Positions 37,820 through 47,956 of a stretch of DNA of 64,000 nucleotides are shown here, in pieces; the stretch's first letter is position 1; the number at the start of each line of letters is the position of its first letter. The DNA is from Polynucleobacter necessarius (GTDB lineage Bacteria > Pseudomonadota > Gammaproteobacteria > Burkholderiales > Burkholderiaceae). The notes beneath the pieces were generated by a model. It had not been told where the DNA came from. It ran no database searches and saw only the letters and a list, made by a program, of their open reading frames with translations. The stretch is taken from NCBI GenBank assembly GCA_900095165.1, contig LT606947.1:1426001-1490000 (forward strand), in the 5' to 3' direction. A program made the position numbers and the translations under genes.

Positions 37820-39151
37820 TTATTCCTGTGGCCGTGGGTTTGGTGAATTCGACGGAAGCACTTTGTTATTCACAATCAGCGGTGTACCGTTCTTCAGCTT
37901 GAGCTGGCCGCTAGTAACAACCGTAGCGCCCTCTTCAACACCTTTAAGAATCACCACTTGGTCGCCACGTGTCGGCCCTGTCGTCACAAAAACTTGCTGA
38001 GCCTCAAGCGCAGGCTTGCCCTGCTTATCTTTTTTGCCAGTAGGCTTAGCAATAAACACTGTCGATCCATAAGGGTTATAAGTTACGGCAGTTTGGGGCA
38101 AGGTCAACAGCTTCATCTCGTCACCCAGTTTGATATTCACATTCGCAAACATACCCGGCAAAATTTTCTTATCAGGATTAGCTAGTTGAGCTTCAATCTG
38201 AATATTGCGCGTATTGGCATCGACCTTCGGACTTACTGCAGTCACTTTTCCGGTAAAGCTTGCGTCTTTAAATGCATTCGTTGTCACCACAATTTCTTGG
38301 CCAACTTGGATCTGCTCAGCATTACTTTGCGGTAGATTGAAATTAACAAAAATAGAGTCTAAAGTTTGGAGTGTTAGCAATTTATCGCCTGGATTAACGA
38401 ACTGACCAAGGTTAATCATCACAATACCCACGCGTCCACTAAACGGTGCCCTTAAATTCTTTTTGGCAACTAAAGCAGTTTGCTGCTCCACCTGAGCTTG
38501 CTTGGACTTTGCATCTGCCTTGCTTGTGTCAAATACGTTTTTACTAATTGCCTGAATCACTAACTGCTGTCTATCGCGCTCATTAATGACTTTAGCCAAA
38601 TCTGCCTGAGCCTTTAATGAATTTAGTTGTGCAACATCTGAAGCGTCATTCAATTTAATAAGTAAGTCGCCTTCTTTCACATCCATACCAGACTTAATGG
38701 GTACGGTTTGCACAAGGCCACCGATTTCAGTGCTGAGATCTACGCCTCTAAATGCACGCACATTATCAACGCTAGAGAGCTTAGGCTGCCATGCGGTGGC
38801 CTCCACAACCATCGTGGAAACGGTTGCAGGAGGCAATCCCATACCAGCAATGAAGTGCTTGATCATGAAGGTCTTGAGTTGATTAAACCCAAAGATCAAG
38901 CCCAGCAATAAAAATACACCGCACAACATAATGGTCATACGTCGACCCAAAGGGGTCATCGATTGCAATTTTGAATTGGCTTTACTGCGCAAGAATCGTT
39001 CGCGCAAGCGCACCCACACACCTTTTGCTTTTTCCCAAAGCGCAATCACCTTGTCGCGCAACTTCCACTCTTCAGATTTAGCAAGCATCCAATCCCATAA
39101 GGCAACTGCGGCAGCAGTGACTTTGGTTTTAATTGTTTCCAGAAGTTTCAT
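37820..39151 (-). CDS. RND efflux membrane fusion protein (adaptor)
   Basis: 443 residues, frame intact. One membrane helix at about residues 72-92 (MTIMLCGVFLLLGLIFGFN), then the biotinyl-lipoyl half-motif SGMDVKEGDLLIKLND, a helical hairpin, the second lipoyl half RAPFSGRVGIVMINLGQFV and the barrel domain. The helix is preceded by an unusual basic/Trp-rich stretch of about 65 residues; an in-frame ATG at 38959 would remove it. The adaptor should link the pump to the outer-membrane channel, but both neighbours are pseudogenes, so it is probably functionless unless it serves another pump. Confidence 0.87.
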   Translation of the reverse strand: MKLLETIKTKVTAAAVALWDWMLAKSEEWKLRDKVIALWEKAKGVWVRLRERFLRSKANSKLQSMTPLGRRMTIMLCGVFLLLGLIFGFNQLKTFMIKHFIAGMGLPPATVSTMVVEATAWQPKLSSVDNVRAFRGVDLSTEIGGLVQTVPIKSGMDVKEGDLLIKLNDASDVAQLNSLKAQADLAKVINERDRQQLVIQAISKNVFDTSKADAKSKQAQVEQQTALVAKKNLRAPFSGRVGIVMINLGQFVNPGDKLLTLQTLDSIFVNFNLPQSNAEQIQVGQEIVVTTNAFKDASFTGKVTAVSPKVDANTRNIQIEAQLANPDKKILPGMFANVNIKLGDEMKLLTLPQTAVTYNPYGSTVFIAKPTGKKDKQGKPALEAQQVFVTTGPTRGDQVVILKGVEEGATVVTSGQLKLKNGTPLIVNNKVLPSNSPNPRPQE

Positions 39152-40664
39152 TTTGATCTTTGTTCGCTATGGCTTTTGGTTGAAAGGCTGTGCCGGTACG
39201 ATTCCACCAGCCTCCGCCTAGTGCTGCAAATAATGCTGCTGTATCAGAGAATCGAGTTGCTTGTGCAGAAACTGATTTGACTTTAGCAATTTGATATTGA
39301 TTTTGATAATAGAGAACAGCCAAGTAACTTGCAGTACCCAACTTATATTGCTGCTGCACTAACTCTAAAGTTTCAAAGGCGTAACGCTCTGCATCTGATG
39401 CAGACTTCAATGCTTGAGCACCAGTTTCTAGAGCGCGTAAGGAATCTGCCACCTCTTGAAATGCCTTCAGCACCGTAGCCTGGTATTGAAATACAGCTTG
39501 TTCGTAATTTGCGATAGCACCGCGACGTTGCGCCAATAATTGCCCACCCTAAAAGAGGGGCTGAAAGATGCCGCCAGCAACTGACCATAGAGTGGCGTTC
39601 GGCCCAAACAAAGCTGCACTTGTGAGTGCCGCAGAACCAATAGCGCCAGTGATATTAAATTGCGGCAATAAATTTGCGGTGGCCACGCCTACTAATGCAT
39701 TCGTTGCCTTGAGCTGTGCCTCTGCTGCGCGGACATCTTGGCGTTGACGCACAAGGCTTGAAGGCGCTGACAATGGCAACTTCTCTGGTAAATGTAAAGA
39801 CTTCAAATCAAACTTGGTGATGTTGGCATTGCTAGGCAACTCGCCCACCAATACCGCCAACTGATTGCGCGCAAATGAAAGATTGCGTTCGTAAGTAAAT
39901 AAATCTACTTGGGAATTGGATACCAAAGTTCTTTGTGATGTCACATCCACCTTGGAGACGGTACCAATGACTAATTGCTTTTCGGTCATTTCGGCTAAAT
40001 TGGTTTGTGCCTTCAGAATTTCTTCGGTGGCTTGCATTTGTGCACGCAACGTTGCTTCACGCACTGCGCTAGTCACAATATTGGCCGTTAAAGAAAGGTA
40101 TGCGCCCTCCAGCTGAAACTGAGCAATCTCTGCTTGAACTCTCGCACCCTCAACTGCACGGCGCGCACCACCGAAAACATCAAACTTATAGGTGACGTTT
40201 ACAGAAGCGTTATAGAGGCTGTAGGTATCAGAGCCATATGGCAACCCATAGATAGCTGAAGGTTGGAGTTGACGTGCAACACCTCCATTCAAGCCAATCG
40301 CGGGAAAATACTGACCACCAATTTGTGCGCTGAAATTTTCCTGGCTGGCGCGCAAGGCGGCATCAGCAGCGCCTAAATTTTGGTTTTGCTGCAGCGCTTT
40401 TTTAATTAATGCATCTAGCTCGGGAGACTTAAATAACCCCCACCACTGCGCCTCAATATCAGCGCCTTCAATGAGCTCTTGATCGGTGCCACCCGGCACT
40501 CCAGGTGCAGTGGCTAATTTTTTAGAAAGAGTTGTTTCGGTGTATGTAGAAGCATTAGGAGCATCAGGCCGCTTAAAGTCTGAACCCACTGCACACGCAG
40601 AGAGAAGCCCCGCAGACAACAACGGAAGCCATCGCAAGATAAAGAAATCTTTTGAACCAAACAT
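39129..40664 (-). pseudogene. outer-membrane efflux channel lipoprotein (NodT family), interrupted by TAG
   Basis: From ATG 40664 the protein begins MFGSKDFFILRWLPLLSAGL with lipobox LSAC and runs 371 residues through the TolC-like helices and TLRAQMQATEEILKAQTNL. TAG at 39549-39551 then stops it at IFQPLF. The same frame goes on with GGQLLAQRRGA and ends normally with AALGGGWWNRTG at 39129. Relatives have Gln in this FQGG position, so a CAG-to-TAG change is likely. The lost part holds the second half of the equatorial and helical domain. The end overlaps the adaptor start by 23 bases. Confidence 0.9.
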
Positions 40665-40753
40665 GTACTGTGACAAATATCCTTTTCTACAGCAGATATT
40701 TGAACATACTTTTTCAATCCAGTCTGTGTAACACCTTGATTTAACAGGTGAAT

Positions 40754-40781
40754 TTTGTACACAGCTCAGTGTAGAAGTCAA
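40754..40781 (-). promoter_or_regulatory. probable promoter of the broken efflux operon
   Basis: On the minus strand TTGACT (40776-40781) and TACAAA (40754-40759) are spaced by 16 bases, about 90 bases before the channel gene start. The fit to the sigma-70 consensus is fair at -35 and moderate at -10. If active, the dead operon may still be transcribed. Confidence 0.45.
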
Positions 40782-40808
40782 ACAGTTTTTTATACACCAT
40801 GCAAATTA

Positions 40809-41672
40809 TTAATGGGCAATTTTTCCAAAGCTACCACTACTGAAGTCTTGCATCGCTTGAGCAATTTCTTCTTTGGTATTCATTACAAATGGGCCGTAAC
40901 CCACGATAGGTTCATTAATGGGTTCGCCGCCCAGCAACAAGGCAATCGAGTCTTCCAGCACATTCACTTGAATATCTTGACCCTGATTACTAAATATCAG
41001 CATCTGAGCATCTTTGGCAACCACACCCTCACCAGCCTCGACGGCACCCTTAAGCACAACTAGGGAGGCATTCCAACCCTCAGACACAGGAATACTTGTT
41101 GAACCCTTCTTCAGCTTCAGGTCAATCACATTGAGAGGAGTAAAGGTATTGGCTGGCCCTGTATGGCCATCGAACTCCCCAGCGATGATGCGCGCTTGCC
41201 CAGCATCATTCTTCAATTCAATCGCAGGAATCTGTTTATCCAGAACAGCCTGATAGGCTGGCTTGGTCATTTTGAGTTTTGCGGATAAATTCACCCACAA
41301 CTGAACCATATCCAGAGTTCCGCCATTTTTGGCAAAGCCTTCAGAATGAAACTCTTCGTGCAAGATTCCAGAGCCAGCAGTCATCCACTGCACATCACCA
41401 GGACCAATTACACCGCCCTGACCTGTGGAATCTTTATGCGCCACTTCACCCTCATAAACAATAGTGACCGTTTCAAAACCACGATGGGGGTGTGAGCCCA
41501 CACCTTTACGCTCAGTTGTTGGGGGGAACTCTGCTGGCCCCGCATAGTCCAGCATCAAGAATGGACTCATTTGCTTACCCATGTCTTGATAGAAGAATAA
41601 GGTGCGCACAGGAAAACCGTCGCCCACCCAGTGACCTCGATCGTTACCTTGTAAACCAATGAGTTTTTTCAC
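40809..41672 (-). CDS. pirin family protein
   Basis: 287 residues. The two-cupin pirin layout is clear: metal ligands in GSHPHRGFETVTIV and HEEFHSEG (His, His, His, Glu) in the N-terminal cupin, with the pirin C-terminal domain (ALLLGGEPINEPIVGYGPFV) complete. Bacterial pirins include quercetinases and redox-linked regulators; which applies is unknown. It is the last gene of marR-doxX-wrbA-pirin and, unlike doxX and wrbA, it is intact. Confidence 0.9.
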   Translation of the reverse strand: MKKLIGLQGNDRGHWVGDGFPVRTLFFYQDMGKQMSPFLMLDYAGPAEFPPTTERKGVGSHPHRGFETVTIVYEGEVAHKDSTGQGGVIGPGDVQWMTAGSGILHEEFHSEGFAKNGGTLDMVQLWVNLSAKLKMTKPAYQAVLDKQIPAIELKNDAGQARIIAGEFDGHTGPANTFTPLNVIDLKLKKGSTSIPVSEGWNASLVVLKGAVEAGEGVVAKDAQMLIFSNQGQDIQVNVLEDSIALLLGGEPINEPIVGYGPFVMNTKEEIAQAMQDFSSGSFGKIAH

Positions 41673-41703
41673 GATTCCCCCAATTTCTTTCAGATAAAAA
41701 TGC

Positions 41704-42261
41704 TTACTTGGCTTTTAGTTCAGAAGCAATCTTGGCAATGCGCTCGCCATATAGACGTGCTGTTTCTAAATCACCTTCATTAACTTCATCAGCACTTGCA
41801 TCAGAAGGTGTTTGCATCATTGCGCCAGCAAATGAACCAACGTAGTTCACATCATCACGCTTTGCTGCTTTGGCGTTTGACGGCATTAATCCAGTACCAA
41901 CCTATATGCCTGAATGTTGCATTGCCAGAGTAAAAAAGTAATGCAAGGTGGAATGCTTGTCACCATTCATGGTGGCAGAGTTGGTAAAACCACTAAATAC
42001 TTTATCTTTCCACTGTTGTGTAAACCATGGCTTAGAACTTGCATCAGCAAACTTCTTAAACTGCCAGCTTACTGTCCCCATGTAGGTTGGCGAACCAAAT
42101 ACGATGGCATCAGCAGCATTCAATGTTTCCCACTGAGTGTCGGTGATATTACCTTCAGCATCAATAGCTACTAGTGTGCCATTCGCACCTTTAGCTAGAG
42201 CTTGAGCCTGCTTAACAGTGTGACCATAACCACTATGAAATACAACGGCTACTTTAGTCAT
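41704..42261 (-). pseudogene. WrbA-like NAD(P)H:quinone oxidoreductase / flavodoxin, interrupted by TAG
   Basis: The first 119 residues show a flavodoxin fold: VVFHSGYGHTVKQAQAL phosphate loop, VFGSPTYMGTVSWQFK and FTNSATMNGDKHSTL. They end at TAG 41902-41904 after AMQHSGI. The same frame then reads VGTGLMPSN and 60 more residues to 41704. Family members have Trp before VGTG, so TGG-to-TAG fits. The truncated product lacks the last flavin-side strand and helix. It sits between broken doxX and intact pirin. Confidence 0.88.
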
Positions 42262-42285
42262 AATCTTCTCCTTTAGAAAATTGAA

Positions 42286-42696
42286 TTACTTCGCTTCTTT
42301 ACGACCATCAAAGCTGAAGCTACCAGCACCAGCGGAAGCCAATACCAATAGACCACCCATAACAGCAATATTTTTGAAGAATAATAATTGTGCGATGAAT
42401 GCAGAATCAACAGGAGCAGCCCAGAAAGCATGGCCAGTTACAGCAGCAGCTAATGTAAATAGAGCCATGATGATGGCAACTAATCTAGTTTGATAGCCTA
42501 CTAGCAATGCGATGCCGCCAATGATTTTAATCACGATGGTGGCTGCCAATGCAAATGTAGGCGCTGGAATACCTAATGAAGCGAAATACCCGAGAGTTCC
42601 TTCGAAGCCAGTCAGCTTTGATAAACCTGCTGGTAAAAACAAGGCAACGATTAAGATTCGGCCAATAAGATTTAATGCGCTTTAATACGTTTTCAT
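42286..42696 (-). pseudogene. DoxX family membrane protein with stop at codon 5
   Basis: AAAGGA lies at the right distance before ATG 42696, which reads M-K-T-Y then TAA at 42682-42684. In the same frame the DoxX protein continues with SALNLIGRILIVALFLPAGL, four membrane helices (GGIALLVGYQTRL, AAVTGHAFW) and an end at 42286. Family members carry a residue, not a stop, in that short N-terminal segment. Re-initiation at the TTG at 42642 would give a protein lacking most of helix 1, so loss of function is likely but not certain. Confidence 0.8.
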
Positions 42697-42731
42697 TTGA
42701 AATTCCTTTATGTTTTGCATTGAAATATTGA

Positions 42732-43148
42732 TTAATTAAAAATTGCTTTCACTTCCCGCAATACTGTTATCGCTTGCTCCATTTCTTTTTTACTAAGCTT
42801 GCTAAATGCCTTGCCAAGATATTCAACATGCTCCGGAAATACCATCTTAAATAATTTGTCGCCTGATTTAGATAGTCCAATCTTGTAGCTACGACCATCC
42901 TCAACATTTACAAACTTCTCGATCAGGCCTTTTGCTTCGAGCCGCTCAAGGACTCCCGTCATCGTGCCTTTAGAAACTAGCGTTTTCTCACCGAGCTCCT
43001 TACAGGTCATTGGTGGTTGATTACCCAGTGTTGCCAAAATATCGAACTGGGTCATTGTTAAGCCCATTTCTTTGATATGGCTTTCCGAATGCGCCTCAAA
43101 GGCCTGATATGCCTGAACCAATTCCTTAACGAGCGATAGGTGATTCAT
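42732..43148 (-). CDS. MarR family transcriptional regulator
   Basis: 138 residues. The winged helix has MTCKELGEKTLVSKGTMTGV as recognition region and the wing GLIEKFVNVEDGRSYKIGLS. There is no cysteine in the likely DNA-binding or sensing N-terminus beyond TCKEL, so a redox mechanism cannot be claimed. It is the first gene of marR-doxX-wrbA-pirin and a matching palindrome lies 36 bases before its start. It is intact although two of its probable targets are dead. Confidence 0.88.
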   Translation of the reverse strand: MNHLSLVKELVQAYQAFEAHSESHIKEMGLTMTQFDILATLGNQPPMTCKELGEKTLVSKGTMTGVLERLEAKGLIEKFVNVEDGRSYKIGLSKSGDKLFKMVFPEHVEYLGKAFSKLSKKEMEQAITVLREVKAIFN

Positions 43149-43183
43149 TTGTCTCCCTCAATTTAGTCTGTATGCGTACCAGT

Positions 43184-43203
43184 TTAGTACTAATTCGTAC
43201 TAA
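43184..43203 (-). promoter_or_regulatory. candidate MarR operator (TTAGTAC palindrome)
   Basis: TTAGTAC at 43184-43190 and GTACTAA at 43197-43203 form a perfect 7-bp inverted repeat with 6 bases between, the usual size of a MarR-family site. It is 36-55 bases upstream of the marR start, where the promoter should be. A degenerate third GTAC occurs at 43176. Binding is inferred. Confidence 0.6.
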
Positions 43204-43305
43204 TTGCAAGGCCCTACAAAATCAAGGGAATAAACCCAGTGGAATGGTTTACGCCTGAGCCGATAGACTTACTTAGTATTTTGGGGTGAATCTAGCCCAA
43301 AGAAA

Positions 43306-45138
43306 TTATTCCACCGTAACGCTCTTAGCGAGGTTACGCGGCTTATCAACATCAGTGCCAAGGGCGCAAGCGGTGTGATAAGCCAAGAGCTGCAGCGGAA
43401 CTACGTGGAGGATCGGAGAAAGATTGCCATAGTGCTCTGGCAAACGAATGACGTTAATGCCATCACTACTCGTAATATCGGTATCTTGATCTGCGAATAC
43501 ATATAACTTGCCACCGCGTGCCTTCACTTCTTGCATGTTGGATTTAAGTTTTTCCAATAGATCATTCTTAGGCGCTACGGTAACTACTGGCATCTTTTCA
43601 GTAACCAAAGCTAAGGGTCCGTGCTTCAACTCGCCTGCTGGATAAGCTTCAGCATGGATATAAGAAATTTCTTTTAACTTGAGAGCGCCTTCAAGGGCAA
43701 TCGGGTAATGCATGCCGCGGCCCAGGAATAAAGCGTTCTCACACTTAGCAAATGCTGCGCTCCAAGCCATGATCTGTGGCTCAAGTGCCAGTACTGCATG
43801 CAAAGCCTTTGGTAAATGGCGTAAGTCGCGCAAGAGTTCTTTCTCTTGTTCAGAACTGATCTTACCCGCGCGCTTTGCCAATGAAACAGCTAGCACATAT
43901 AGGGCAACCAATTGCGTAGTAAAGGCTTTAGTAGATGCCACACCAATTTCAGTGCCAGCCTTGGTCAAGAAATTCCAATTCGTCTCACGAACCATGGCAC
44001 TACTTGCAACGTTACAAATTGCTAGTGTGTATTGATGCCCCAAAGCTTGAGCATGACGCAAAGCCGCCAAAGTATCGGCAGTCTCACCGGACTGCGATAC
44101 CACCACTACTAAGGCGCTTGGATTAGGCACAGTGGTGCGATAGCGATACTCGCTTGCAATCTCAACCTGCGTCGGAATGCCTGCTAAATCTTCTAACCAA
44201 TATTTAGCAACGCAAGCCGAGTAGTAGCTAGTACCACAAGCCAAGATCAAAATTTGATCAAACTTTTTCCATTGCTCTGGATCGGCATTAAAGAGTTCTG
44301 GCCCAAAGCTAGCAATATTGGCAAGGGTGTCACCAATTGCTCTGGGCTGCTCAAAAATCTCTTTCTGCATGTAATGCTGATAAGGGCCTAGATCCACGGA
44401 GTCAGCTTGAGCTGGCATTGGCTTTTGCTCACGCTGTACCGTCTTGCCTGACTGATCAATGATCTCAAAGCTCTCCACCTTCAGAATGGCAACATCGCCC
44501 TCTTCCAAATACACCATAGAGTGTGCTCGGCCAGCAAGCGCCAAGGCATCAGATGCAAGGAAGTTTTCATTTTCACCAAGAGCTACTACCAATGGAGAGC
44601 CAACGCGGGCCCCGACTAAAACATCTGGGCGATCTTGTGCAATCACACCAATCGCATAAGCACCATGAAGACGAGGTAATATGGAACGAACTGCTACAAC
44701 TAAATCCGCTTGATTGCTAGCTACATAAGATTGATGAATTAAATGCGCAATCACTTCAGTATCAGTTTCAGATGCAAATACATAGCCCACAGACTTCAAC
44801 TCTGTGCGCAGTGATTCGTAATTTTCAATAATGCCGTTATGCACTACAGCAATTAATCCACCGGAGATATGAGGGTGTGCATTTTGCGTATCAGGTTTAC
44901 CGTGTGTGGCCCAGCGCGTATGCGCAATTCCCAAGGTGCCATGAAAATCTTTACCCTGCTCCGCTAACTCAGAAACGCGAGCGGTCGTACGGGCACGTTC
45001 AATTGGATGCTTAGCATCATCACCATTAATTACGGCAAAACCACATGAGTCGTAACCGCGATATTCAAGGCGACGCAGCCCTTCAATTAAGACGTCAACA
45101 ATATTCTTACGCGATGCTGCGCCAACGATTCCGCACAT
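43306..45138 (-). CDS. glmS: glutamine-fructose-6-phosphate aminotransferase
   Basis: 610 residues. The N-terminal nucleophile cysteine is in MCGIVGAAS, the glutaminase domain has HTRWATHG and HNGIIENYE, and the two SIS domains follow ([18 protein letters not shown]). The C-terminal loop ends LAKSVTVE, as in the family. It makes glucosamine-6-phosphate for peptidoglycan and LPS. It starts on the last base of the glmU stop, so both sit in one transcript. No glmS ribozyme was recognised; none is expected in proteobacteria. Confidence 0.96.
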   Translation of the reverse strand: MCGIVGAASRKNIVDVLIEGLRRLEYRGYDSCGFAVINGDDAKHPIERARTTARVSELAEQGKDFHGTLGIAHTRWATHGKPDTQNAHPHISGGLIAVVHNGIIENYESLRTELKSVGYVFASETDTEVIAHLIHQSYVASNQADLVVAVRSILPRLHGAYAIGVIAQDRPDVLVGARVGSPLVVALGENENFLASDALALAGRAHSMVYLEEGDVAILKVESFEIIDQSGKTVQREQKPMPAQADSVDLGPYQHYMQKEIFEQPRAIGDTLANIASFGPELFNADPEQWKKFDQILILACGTSYYSACVAKYWLEDLAGIPTQVEIASEYRYRTTVPNPSALVVVVSQSGETADTLAALRHAQALGHQYTLAICNVASSAMVRETNWNFLTKAGTEIGVASTKAFTTQLVALYVLAVSLAKRAGKISSEQEKELLRDLRHLPKALHAVLALEPQIMAWSAAFAKCENALFLGRGMHYPIALEGALKLKEISYIHAEAYPAGELKHGPLALVTEKMPVVTVAPKNDLLEKLKSNMQEVKARGGKLYVFADQDTDITSSDGINVIRLPEHYGNLSPILHVVPLQLLAYHTACALGTDVDKPRNLAKSVTVE

Positions 45139-46583
45139 TATTTTTTAGCCTTCACGGATTTTTTGGTGGCTACTTTCTTTTCCTTCTTTACTGGGCGCTG
45201 CCACTGTAAAGAGATTTGCTTAGCGCGCGATACGGTAAGTTGATTGGGAGGCGCATCTTTTGTAAGTGTGGTCCCAGCACCTAAGATTGCACCACGGCCA
45301 ACGCGTACAGGGGCAACCAACTGAGTATCCGAACCAATGAAGACATCGTCCTCAATAATTGTTTGGTGCTTATTAACACTATCATAGTTGCAAGTAATCG
45401 TACCTGCACCGATATTGACTCTAGAACCCACGATGGAATCACCCACATAGGCCAAATGGTTAGCTTTGCTATTGGCGGCGATCTTGCTGTTTTTCACTTC
45501 TACAAAATTACCAATGTGCACATCATTCGCTAAGTCAGCGCCTGGGCGCAGGCGAGCATAAGGCCCGATCAAAGAACTTGCGCCAACTTTTGCACCATCA
45601 ATATGGCTATAGGGATGAATGGTGACGTTCTTACCAATCATGCTATTGCGAATAATGCAGTACGGCCCCACTTTTGTGCCCGCTGCTAAAGTTACGCAAC
45701 CTTCAAATACACAACCCACATCAATAAAGACATCGGTACCGCACTCTAGCGTTCCACGAATATCAACACGCGCTGGATCAGCCAAAGAAACACCGGCGTC
45801 CATTAATGCATTCGCTTGATTAAGTTGATGTACACGCTCTAAAGCAGCTAACTGATCACGACTATTAATGCCAACAGTTTCATATTCAGCATCGGCTTGT
45901 GCAGTTCGAATGGGAACACCATCATTAACTGCCATTGCGATGACATCAGTTAGGTAATATTCGCCCTGGGCATTACTGGCTCGCAAGGCCTTCAACCACT
46001 TTTTAAGTGAATTGGTTGGTAGCACCATGATGCCAGTATTGATTTCTTGAATGCGCTTTTGCTCAGGCGATGCATCTTTTTCCTCAACAATCTCTTTTAC
46101 GGAGCCGTCGATATCTCGCACGATGCGACCATAGCCAGTTGGATTACTGAGGTTTTGAGTCAGGAGCGCTAATGCAGAATCTTGACCGCGAACGCCATCA
46201 GCCAATTTAGCCAATTTAGTGAGCGTCTTTTTGCTTGTAAGCGGCACATCGCCATAGAGAACCAAAGTAGGCTCATTTACATCGAGCTTAGGGAAGGCTT
46301 GCAATAAAGCGTGGCCCGTGCCTTTTTGCTCAGCCTGTAATGCAGCGCCTACTTTGCTAAAGCGAAAATCCTGCTCTTTTGCGGTTTGAAGAAATTCTTT
46401 AACATCGGCTGCGCCGCGACCAATAACAACGATGGGGCCAGTTTTAGCGCTCTTACCTTGTAAATCCAGAGCTGTATTGAGAACGTACTGAAGAAGGGGT
46501 TTCCCGGCCAAGGTTTGGAGAACCTTGGGTAATGCGGACTTCATCCGCTTTCCCTGCCCAGCAGCCAAAATAACGATGTTCAT
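45138..46583 (-). CDS. glmU: bifunctional UDP-GlcNAc pyrophosphorylase / glucosamine-1-P acetyltransferase
   Basis: 481 residues. The pyrophosphorylase motif [17 protein letters not shown] is at residues 6-22. Left-handed beta-helix hexapeptide repeats run from about residue 270 to 440, with [12 protein letters not shown] and the acetyl-CoA region at the end. A Lys-rich tail (about 20 residues) makes it slightly longer than E. coli GlmU (456). It precedes glmS, the previous step of the same pathway, and overlaps ttcA by four bases. Confidence 0.95.
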   Translation of the reverse strand: MNIVILAAGQGKRMKSALPKVLQTLAGKPLLQYVLNTALDLQGKSAKTGPIVVIGRGAADVKEFLQTAKEQDFRFSKVGAALQAEQKGTGHALLQAFPKLDVNEPTLVLYGDVPLTSKKTLTKLAKLADGVRGQDSALALLTQNLSNPTGYGRIVRDIDGSVKEIVEEKDASPEQKRIQEINTGIMVLPTNSLKKWLKALRASNAQGEYYLTDVIAMAVNDGVPIRTAQADAEYETVGINSRDQLAALERVHQLNQANALMDAGVSLADPARVDIRGTLECGTDVFIDVGCVFEGCVTLAAGTKVGPYCIIRNSMIGKNVTIHPYSHIDGAKVGASSLIGPYARLRPGADLANDVHIGNFVEVKNSKIAANSKANHLAYVGDSIVGSRVNIGAGTITCNYDSVNKHQTIIEDDVFIGSDTQLVAPVRVGRGAILGAGTTLTKDAPPNQLTVSRAKQISLQWQRPVKKEKKVATKKSVKAKK

Positions 46584-47488
46584 AAAGAGGGATTATAAGG
46601 CACCTGAATCAGTGTTCCACAGGCTATTTCATCGATTTCTGTCTCGTCAATTGCCTTATCACCAGCCGATCTTGCGGCAATACCCGACAGCTCCATAGAA
46701 ATCTCGAGATTCTTAAAATCAAAAGCCTCTCTATCCATTAAATGGGATGGCACGATATGGTGCATTGAGCGAAAGAGATTCTCGACTCGCCCTGGGTGCT
46801 TTTTCTCCCAATCACGTAACATCTCTTTCATGGCGCCACGCTGTAGATTGGGCTGGCTGCCACAGAGATTGCACGGAATAATCGGGAAGCTCATATCCAC
46901 CGCGTAACGTTCAAGTAATTTTTCAGGAACGTATGCGAGAGGACGAATGACAATATGCTTACTGTCATCTGATCGTAACTTTGGCGGCATGCCTTTGAGC
47001 TTGCCTGCAAAGAACATATTCAGCATTAATGTTTCTAAGATGTCATCACGGTGATGACCTAAAGCAATCTTGCTTGCACCCAACTCATCAGCAACACGAT
47101 ACAAAATGCCACGACGCAAACGAGAACAAAGCCCACAAGTCGTTTTTCCTTCTGGAACGACACGCTTGACGATACTGTAAGTATCTTGGCTTTCAATATG
47201 GTACTGAACACCTAAAGCATTTAGGTAGTTCGGCAAAATCTCTGCTGGGAATCCTGGCTGTTTTTGATCTAAATTGACGGCAACAATTTCAAAATTAATT
47301 GGGGCACGCTCGCGTAACTTGAGCAGAATATCAAGCATGGCGTAACTATCTTTACCGCCTGACAGGCAAACCATTACCTTGTCACCATCTTCGATCATGC
47401 CAAAGTCGCCAATCGCCTGGCCGACTAAACGACAGAGCTTTTTCTCAAGCTTATTTTCTTCGAAGACGACTTTACGGATATCACTCAT
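46580..47488 (-). CDS. ttcA: tRNA 2-thiocytidine(32) synthetase
   Basis: 302 residues. The PP-loop is [12 protein letters not shown] (residues 43-54). The iron-sulfur cysteines are in [12 protein letters not shown] and in PCNLCGSQ. It thiolates cytidine 32 of certain tRNAs in an ATP-dependent reaction. It lies between folB and glmU on the minus strand. Confidence 0.94.
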   Translation of the reverse strand: MSDIRKVVFEENKLEKKLCRLVGQAIGDFGMIEDGDKVMVCLSGGKDSYAMLDILLKLRERAPINFEIVAVNLDQKQPGFPAEILPNYLNALGVQYHIESQDTYSIVKRVVPEGKTTCGLCSRLRRGILYRVADELGASKIALGHHRDDILETLMLNMFFAGKLKGMPPKLRSDDSKHIVIRPLAYVPEKLLERYAVDMSFPIIPCNLCGSQPNLQRGAMKEMLRDWEKKHPGRVENLFRSMHHIVPSHLMDREAFDFKNLEISMELSGIAARSAGDKAIDETEIDEIACGTLIQVPYNPSL

Positions 47489-47514
47489 AGCGACTAAATT
47501 TTTCTGACCTTTCT

Positions 47515-47910
47515 TTAAACCTGCTTCATCCGAAATACTTCAACACCAACAGAGTGGAAATCTGGATAGACATCAGGCTTAGCCGTACTAACGCGAGCCG
47601 CAATGACCTTCGGATGCAATAGCATCGCAGTCACGATGTCATCGCAGAAGGTTTCCTGTAAATGGATATGGCCCTGGGAAGACCGTGCCTTAATGGTTTC
47701 ACGCATAAAGTCGTAATCCACAACCTCTTCCAATAAGTCTTTAGAGGGGATGTTCATATTCAATGGAATATAGAGATCTACATTGAGAATAACGCGCTGC
47801 TCAGCCTTCTTCTCAAAATCATGCACACCGATATTGATATAGATTTCATAGTCACGCAGAAATAAGCGGCGACAATCAGCTAAAGCAGGATGAGAAAGAA
47901 TGGCGTGCAT
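47515..47910 (-). CDS. folB: dihydroneopterin aldolase
   Basis: 131 residues. [21 protein letters not shown] is the family opening and [11 protein letters not shown] plus [11 protein letters not shown] carry the conserved Tyr and Glu. It cleaves dihydroneopterin in folate synthesis. The FolM-like reductase lies 46 bases upstream on the same strand, so the two probably share a folate/pterin role. Confidence 0.87.
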   Translation of the reverse strand: MHAILSHPALADCRRLFLRDYEIYINIGVHDFEKKAEQRVILNVDLYIPLNMNIPSKDLLEEVVDYDFMRETIKARSSQGHIHLQETFCDDIVTAMLLHPKVIAARVSTAKPDVYPDFHSVGVEVFRMKQV

Positions 47911-47956
47911 AAATTTATATTTGCTCTTTTTAACTTTTTTATTCTGTATTGATTTC

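Noticed and set aside
19529..42684. Possible stop-codon recoding, because several genes contain in-frame TAG or TAA
   Set aside because: Both TAG and TAA occur inside broken genes, and the same codons end many intact genes here (moeB and gpx end in TAG). A frameshift and a large deletion are also present, which recoding cannot explain.
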